Positions 1 through 6,600 of a DNA stretch of 10,000 nt are shown one piece after another (the first letter of the stretch is position 1; each line of letters starts with the position of its first letter). Below the pieces are notes generated by a model. The model worked only from the letters and a program-made list of their open reading frames with translations, was not told the DNA's origin and did no database searches. The stretch comes from Halisarca cf. caerulea. Lineage: Eukaryota; Porifera; Demospongiae; Chondrillida; Halisarcidae. The translations under genes were made by a program, and so were the position numbers. The DNA lies in NCBI GenBank assembly GCA_963170055.1, contig CAUJGJ010000132.1, positions 40,001-50,000 on the forward strand. Direction: 5' to 3'.

Positions 1-1075
<1,075 letters not shown>

Positions 1076-1109
1076 TTTTAAAATTTGAGTATGATATAAT
1101 ATGACATGC

Positions 1110-1530
1110 ATTGTCTATAATCCAACAGTATCTATGGTTGCTGTAACTGTACTGAACCCGCTGCACAGGGTAGTAGGGGTCTTTCAAAATGTAAGTTCCT
1201 TACAAGACTGAGCAGCTTCGACCAGTCTAACTCGCGCCAATTTCCTACAAAGTTTGTACCTGCATGTCCATTCTGTGGTTCGCACGTGATCATGAAATGG
1301 CTCAAAAACGTTCGTAAGTGCAATGAAACACGTTCATAGTGCAACCCAAGCTCCCGGCCGCAGCGCGCTCAGAAGTCGGCAAACCCCAACAAGGAGTCGG
1401 TAAATCGCTCAGAAGTCGGCCAATCCCGCCAAGGAGTCGGTAAAGCCCGCTTGCTTGTCGGTATTTCCGTTATAATGGCGGAAGTCGGGAGCGCTTCGGA
1501 AAGTAGCCTTCTCGGCCACCATACCCTGTG
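1110..1530. promoter_or_regulatory. GC/CpG-richer island, candidate promoter region
   Basis: This stretch is visibly richer in GC and CpG than the AT-rich DNA on its right and the CA tract on its left. It contains a palindromic E-box CACGTG at 1283-1288, a CCAAT core inside GCGCCAATTT near 1234-1243, a GTCGG-containing tandem repeat (1366-1445) and, at 1474-1485, AATGGCGG overlapping CGGAAGT, which resemble YY1 and ETS sites typical of animal housekeeping promoters. GGAA cores also occur at 1480-1483 and 1498-1501, and TTCCG on + at 1465-1469 mirrors CGGAA at 1479-1483. Transcription direction is uncertain; the YY1-like motif orientation favours +. No downstream + strand gene is visible in the window, so the target may be an unrecognised exon, a noncoding RNA, or none. 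Confidence 0.4.
1366..1445 (+). repeat. Tandem 40-bp repeat, two copies, with GTCGG every ~20 bp
   Basis: AGAAGTCGGC starts at 1371 and 1411, and AAGGAGTCGG at 1391 and 1431, giving an exact 40-bp period made of two diverged 20-bp halves. The GTCGG core then recurs at 1457 and 1484, for six copies in all (1375, 1396, 1415, 1436, 1457, 1484) at spacings of 21, 19, 21, 21 and 27 bp. About two helical turns between copies would place them on one face of the DNA, which suits a protein-binding array; this role is inferred. Confidence 0.7.
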
Positions 1531-1549
1531 GCATATTATAATAGCATAG
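1475..1549 (+). CDS. Possible 24-codon small ORF or first exon at the island
   Basis: An ATG inside the YY1-like AATGGCGG motif opens a frame beginning Met-Ala-Glu-Val-Gly-Ser and running 24 residues to TAG at 1547-1549. In animal promoters this motif often spans the start codon and 5' end of a gene, and an MAE-type N-terminus is common, so this could be the first coding exon of a + strand gene. No good GT donor is seen before the stop; the nearest, CCCT|GTGGCA, is weak. It is too short to test for coding bias by eye. It may be only the promoter motif read as codons. Confidence 0.15.
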   Translation: MAEVGSASESSLLGHHTLWHIIIA

Positions 1550-1951
1550 ATAATAGTAAATTAAATAATGAAAACCTGTTTAAACATAGATATTCCACCC
1601 ATGCACACGTGCATATACCCAAAAAGCAATATTTTAACATGGTATTGTAATATTGCCTCTATCCATTGCACTGCCATGCATGGTATACTTGACTATTTTG
1701 TGCAGAAACTTCATCAAATTTACCAAATTACTTTTGTATAATATGTAGTGTACATATGTATGCCCATTAAATTTTATGAATACCTATAGCACACACTATA
1801 TAGTTACACGTCATTGTCACAATGTGATAAATAGCTGCACAAAATATTAATATTCTTCACAAAATAATAAGCCATGCATATATTATTCATTGCGTTCCTC
1901 ATGCATATTTATGCTAGCATATACGGAATATGGATAAGTACTGGCTAATTT

Positions 1952-1975
1952 GGGAGGGGTGGGGGGAGACAAGGG
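1952..1975 (+). other. Putative G-quadruplex motif
   Basis: Four runs of at least three G (1952-1954, 1956-1959, 1961-1966, 1973-1975) are separated by loops of 1, 1 and 6 nt, fitting the standard G3+N1-7 rule. It is isolated in AT-rich DNA about 450 bp to the right of the GC island. No gene context is visible. Confidence 0.75.
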
Positions 1976-2898
1976 ATCAGCTTCAAGCAAAGGACTTCCC
2001 ATATAATATAATATTATAGACTCAAACATTGGTCAGGATAAGCAAGCACTACAAAATGCATGTCAGTACTTGTGTGGGATAATATAGTAATGTATTTCTG
2101 TATACATCAAAGTCTGACTCAATGTAGCATGCAGTTCATTAATACCACCATGACCATTACAATCATTGTATCAGCATTTAGCAGTATCAAAAATAATACA
2201 GTTGTACTTGGTCTTTGTACAATAGTTCATACAATTCTGTACGAATTTTATCACTAACTACATCCTAAGTGTCCTAAGTGTGCTTTGCATCAAAATTGTG
2301 TAATGCCATCTTAATACTACAGTCATAATTAATTGCTATAATATTATACTGGCTAAATCTACAGTGAGTCAATTATTAGGAAGAATTCACATCTGGCCGA
2401 ATCGCATTAATTGGCAGTTGTGGCACTTAGATAAACGGTTCCATGAGTCCTGAAATGGTTAGCAAGCCTAAATGAAAACAAGAGGTGGTATATATTATTC
2501 AATTCTACACACCTATCACTGCATACAGTATTCATTGTTACTGACCTCGTCAGTGTATATTTTCATGTATATGGTGTCACTGTGTGTGCTTTGCATACGT
2601 GCAGACAAGATGTGTGTATCCATGCAGCTAGTGCATACTTCCATGTAAAATACACTTTTATGTATATGGACCAGGTTGGAAAATGAAATACAAATAGTTA
2701 TAATTATGGTAATACCTCTTCGATTCTGGGCACCATGGATTTCTCATCGGAGCTGCCAGATTCTATTGATTAATTAGGCCTTGTATGTAATGGTTTTTTT
2801 TCTTTCATTTTGTGTTGTCTGTAATAATAATCCGTATTTAGTAATTTCCGTTTGTGTTTGTGTCTAGTATAGTATATTAACTATCTATGTATCAAGTG

Positions 2899-2945
2899 TT
2901 TAATTTTGTTGTACACTCCTGTTGTTTTTGTCTCATCCTTTTAAT
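2899..2945 (-). promoter_or_regulatory. Candidate poly(A) signals (ATTAAA) for the minus-strand gene
   Basis: On the minus strand ATTAAA occurs at 2945-2940 and 2904-2899, about 75 and 115 nt beyond the apparent stop codon at 3021-3023. ATTAAA is the commonest variant of the canonical hexamer. No AATAAA is seen nearby and no clear GU-rich downstream element follows, so these are only plausible 3' ends. Confidence 0.3.
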
Positions 2946-3020
2946 AATTATGGTAAAAATTATAACTTTGTACATTTTGTGTGTCCTCAACCTGTACTAC
3001 AAACATTAAGTAACAGAAAC

Positions 3021-3616
3021 TTACCACAGGATCTTGTCCGTGCTCTTGCTACTCCTCTTTTTCCTCCCCAAACCAGGAATGACTCTATCTGCTAGATCAC
3101 TCACAATAGCAAATGGATTGAAAAGAGGCAATGTGACCTCCACTCTCACGGTATCTTGTCGGAAAAAACTGGCCTCCACATAAGCCGAGATGCTACCATG
3201 AGAGAAAGCTGACAGTTGAACATCGAACCCGATCTCCTTGATGTTGATGATTCCAGTCAGAAGGAATTCAGTAACAGCCTTGAAAGCAGCCAGTCCTACT
3301 GCTACAGTTGCTTGCACAGCTGTAACTATTCCTTTAGCTACATCCAACACAAAACGTGCATTGTCCACAATTACAGTCAGTCCATGTATAACTCCCTCAA
3401 CAGCTGTAAGGACTCCCTCAGCTATGAGGAGAGCTACTTCAGCTACAGCTATTGCAATTTCAGCTGCTCCTCTCAGAATATAACATCCAGCATTCTCAAG
3501 TAGACAGATTGGGTCAGGGATCTTGAAACAGCAACTGCTGAACTCCAAACACGGAATAACACATTCTCCCCAGACTCTGACTTCGCACCCACATCCACAC
3601 AGGAATGGGACGCATT
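3021..3616 (-). CDS. Apparent last exon: Cys-rich linker, heptad helix, beta tail, RKKR
   Basis: The acceptor TTTTACAG is phase 1, joining as G|AA TGC. The exon encodes 198 residues and ends TGG TAA. Residues 1-45 hold eleven Cys, including C-G-C-G-C and a C-C pair. Then comes a hydrophobic Ala/Val/Ile helix with a polar residue every seventh position for eight heptads (3312-3461). A strand-like tail ([11 protein letters not shown]) follows, and then R-K-K-R, a proprotein-convertase type site, ten residues before the stop. The stop overlaps a perfect donor (TG|GTAAGT, first intron base 3024), so an alternative isoform may splice onward in phase 2; no further exon is recognised to the left. 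Confidence 0.75.
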
Positions 3617-6600
3617 CTGTAAAATTACAAAGAATATTGAAGTACTGTACTCAATACTGCACTCACTGTACCCACAACCATACAAATATATATATATGTA
3701 TAAACAATACATACAATGGACATGTATACTAAGGCTGCATCAGGAAGGAGCAAATACATGCGAGTACACATTATCAAATTTCATAATTATTATAATTAAA
3801 ATGGAATAATGGAGTCTGTGTATTTGCTGATTACAACATTACAAGGAGGAACATTTAGTAAAATTATATGTAATAATTTATCTAAATTTGGCATGTTCAC
3901 GTGAGGACATGCATGGGGAAACAGTCCTACTTCATTGGTGCTGCATGTACAAAGTTCAAATCACTAGCTGATAATATTTACTATATGTTCTTAGAATTTC
4001 ATAACAAGCATGCACTCAATCATGGGCAAGTCATAGCATACATATTACAACTGTTGAACTCCAAACACGGAATAATGCATGCTCCCCAGACTCTGACTTC
4101 ACACCCACATCCACACAGAAATGGGACGTACGCATATTGTTGGCACATGAAGAAATCATGACAGTAAATAATCACCATTACTATACAACAGAATAAAAAA
4201 AATTGCAAAAATACATTCAGCTCAAACGTATGGAAGCCATTTTTTCACACCACACAATTCCATATGAGATACTCAGTGATACATAATACAAAGGCTAGCA
4301 TAAAAGGAGGGTACACAGAATGGTATTATAGTATAATTATGCCAACTTAATTAGCGCAGCTTTTCTATGAGCTTGTATTATAGAATTATAATAAGGAGTC
4401 TATAATTATACATAATTATTATTATAATAATCTGACAAATTTAATGCATAAATTAATATATATATATATATAAGTGAATGGATAATATAGAGAGTATGAA
4501 TGAGTCTATAGAGGAGATTCTTAAGACTAAGTTTGAAATGTGGAATGATAAATACAAACTGTCCAACCTAGACACCACCCTAAATAGAGATACATATATA
4601 TCAAGTTACGGGTTGTGGCCTGTCAATACATATGTACCAACTGTTAATATCACATACACACTTGGCCATAGTTATATATATTATATTATGCTAGAGTATG
4701 CTCTAACTTCCTTTCTGTATGCGCCTTAATTAGCTGATATGACATCATATAAAACCAGCCACCTTTGGTGTAGTTAGCTTCGGGTCGCAAAAATGTTTAC
4801 AGAGTAGTTTGAGCTATTATTCAATAATTAACTCTCAAATAGAGACATATGGTGATTATATATATCTGTACCAATGCTCACTTATTAGGACAAACACTGC
4901 ATGTCCCAGTAAGGACTCAGGACAGAAGCTTAATCGGGAAAATCCCACTTAAATCAGGATGGTTAGACAGTCTAAAAATACACATTTCTTACCTATTAGG
5001 TACACACAACCTCCTGTGATCATATATGCATATATACAAATACTCGTTCAGCCTCAATCACTGCAAGTGAAAACTTACCGTCTCCACAAGACTTAATTTC
5101 ACAAAGGCCATCCCTCCAGCTCCTGATCTCACCACGAAGGGAACTGACTTCATTTCTAGCATCTCTAACGTCTTCCTCAGCTGCTCGTAGGTCAGCAACA
5201 GCAATATCAAAAGCAACTTCTGCATCATCCAGATCAGCTTGGGCTTCTGAAAATGCTTCATTTGCTGCTTCACCAGCACTATCAATGAGGCCAACAACAG
5301 CATCTTGGATGTCCTGCTGAATGGTTGTGCTGATTTTACCTGCAACACTGTAAGATGCATCTAGAACGTTACCAATGGATGCCTTTATCATCAGTTCTGC
5401 TTCAAGAACTCCAAAAATGTTACCGTAGACGCTGATCTCATAACCGGAGTCTGACACAGACAACATGGCTTCTATCTCTATTCCAAGAACACTAACATAT
5501 CCTGAAGCCTCTGCTGTGAACTTCTTTGGGTTGGATTGGACAACCACATGGAGGAACGGCCCTCTGTCGGTAACTTCACGAGATTCATACAACTTCAGAA
5601 GTCCACCACCCATGGTCAGGGGATACAATCTGGCATAGATGTCAATGATCTCTGGTGGATTCAGGACCATTTCACAATCTATAACCAGTCCAAAGATGTT
5701 GATTACGCCATCGAAGTAGAACCCAGCTGGTATAGTGATGCCTAAGTCAGGTAGTACATGTTCCACACTGGCATAAGAAGTGGTGAACCCCTCTGGGAAT
5801 CCAGTATCTCCAAGGAAACTTGGAAGGGTAAGGTCAACACAGAACAGGTCCACTACTCCTTGGAAGGTCAGAGAACCAATGCTGACATAGAAGTAGTTGT
5901 CTGTAGGATTGTTGGGGTTTATGCTGAAGAATCCTGTAGCCTCAAGGATATAGCACCTTTCCTCACCAATCTTCACAGTAACACCGAAGGCTACACCTGG
6001 GAGTGCCGAACCAGGAGTGATTGTCACTGATATGAAGAAATCACAAATGTCCAGAATACTGATGCCAAATGCATTCTCCCAACATCCAGTCATGGACATT
6101 TCCAGTGAGAGTGAAGCTTGAGGGAAATTCAGTCTGAAGGCTCCACCAAGAGTAATAGTTGGATCACTGATCTCCATCTCGGCAGCTATTCCAACTGAGA
6201 ATACAGTGGGAGAAAAGGTCATCTCAATAGAAGCAGACGACAGAGTGAAGGAACCAAGCATGAAGTTGGCTACAGTGGCTTCAACGGTCACTGTTTTACC
6301 TAAGATGTGGACCAAAAGGTCAAATGACGAGTCTTCTCCAAGCAGTCCCCTAGCAACAGAGCAAAATGCATCAGAGTCACAATTTTCAGGCCAACTAGTG
6401 CGAGCTATTATGGTCGTTCCTTGTAGGATGGTGTCAATCTCCTCTATCAATCCTCCTCGCAATGGAAGACCATCCACTGAGATTGGTGACACAATGATAG
6501 CAGTGTCTAGCTGCTGATTGAAGAATGCTACTTGTCTACCAGCACTTCCGATGATCTCCTCCAGAAGGGTTGCAAGAACGAATTCGCGAACCTCCAATCC

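Larger units (their letters stand above)
1550..3020. other. AT-rich intergenic DNA without a supportable gene
   Basis: This is AT-rich sequence with scattered small palindromes (for example CCATGCATGG at 1674-1683), an AP-1-type TGAGTCA at 2365-2371 and a repeated GTGTGCTTTGCAT word near 2277 and 2585. Short open frames (the longest on + is 65 codons at 2060-2257) show no recognisable protein features. Its right end lies just downstream of the minus-strand gene and should contain that gene's 3' UTR if 3021-3023 is the real stop. Confidence 0.7.
3617..5078 (-). other. Long last intron (1462 nt) with duplicated exon piece
   Basis: The donor is GTAAGT and the acceptor TTTTACAG, phase 1. It is several times longer than the other complete introns in the window. 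It holds the partial exon copy at 4047-4128, a candidate microexon at 4993-5013, a TA run at 4457-4472, AT-rich palindromic words around 4370-4440 and a TATA/CRE-like cluster on + at 4740-4754. An 83-codon + frame at 4478-4729 has no recognisable features. Confidence 0.7.

Noticed and set aside
1132..1344. 70-codon minus-strand frame in the CpG-rich island
   Set aside because: No domain, signal peptide or clear splice context; moderately GC-rich DNA lowers stop frequency. Kept only as a weak possibility of a divergent transcript.
2060..2257. 65-codon + strand frame
   Set aside because: AT-rich, hydrophobic by composition, with no motif or start context worth reporting as a gene.
2734..2772. 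ATG in good Kozak context (CACCATGG) with a 12-codon frame
   Set aside because: Very short, with no upstream promoter or splice evidence; likely chance.
4478..4729. 83-codon + strand frame in the last intron
   Set aside because: The composition is partly simple (Tyr/Ile/Thr-rich toward the end), with no recognisable motif and no supporting exon structure. It could be a transposon relic, but nothing shows it.
5020..5078. Reading the giant exon through to the stop near 5020
   Set aside because: A consensus G|GTAAGT donor in phase 1 ends the exon at 5079, and the continuation (Cys-rich linker) fits at 3616. Read-through remains possible only as a minor form.
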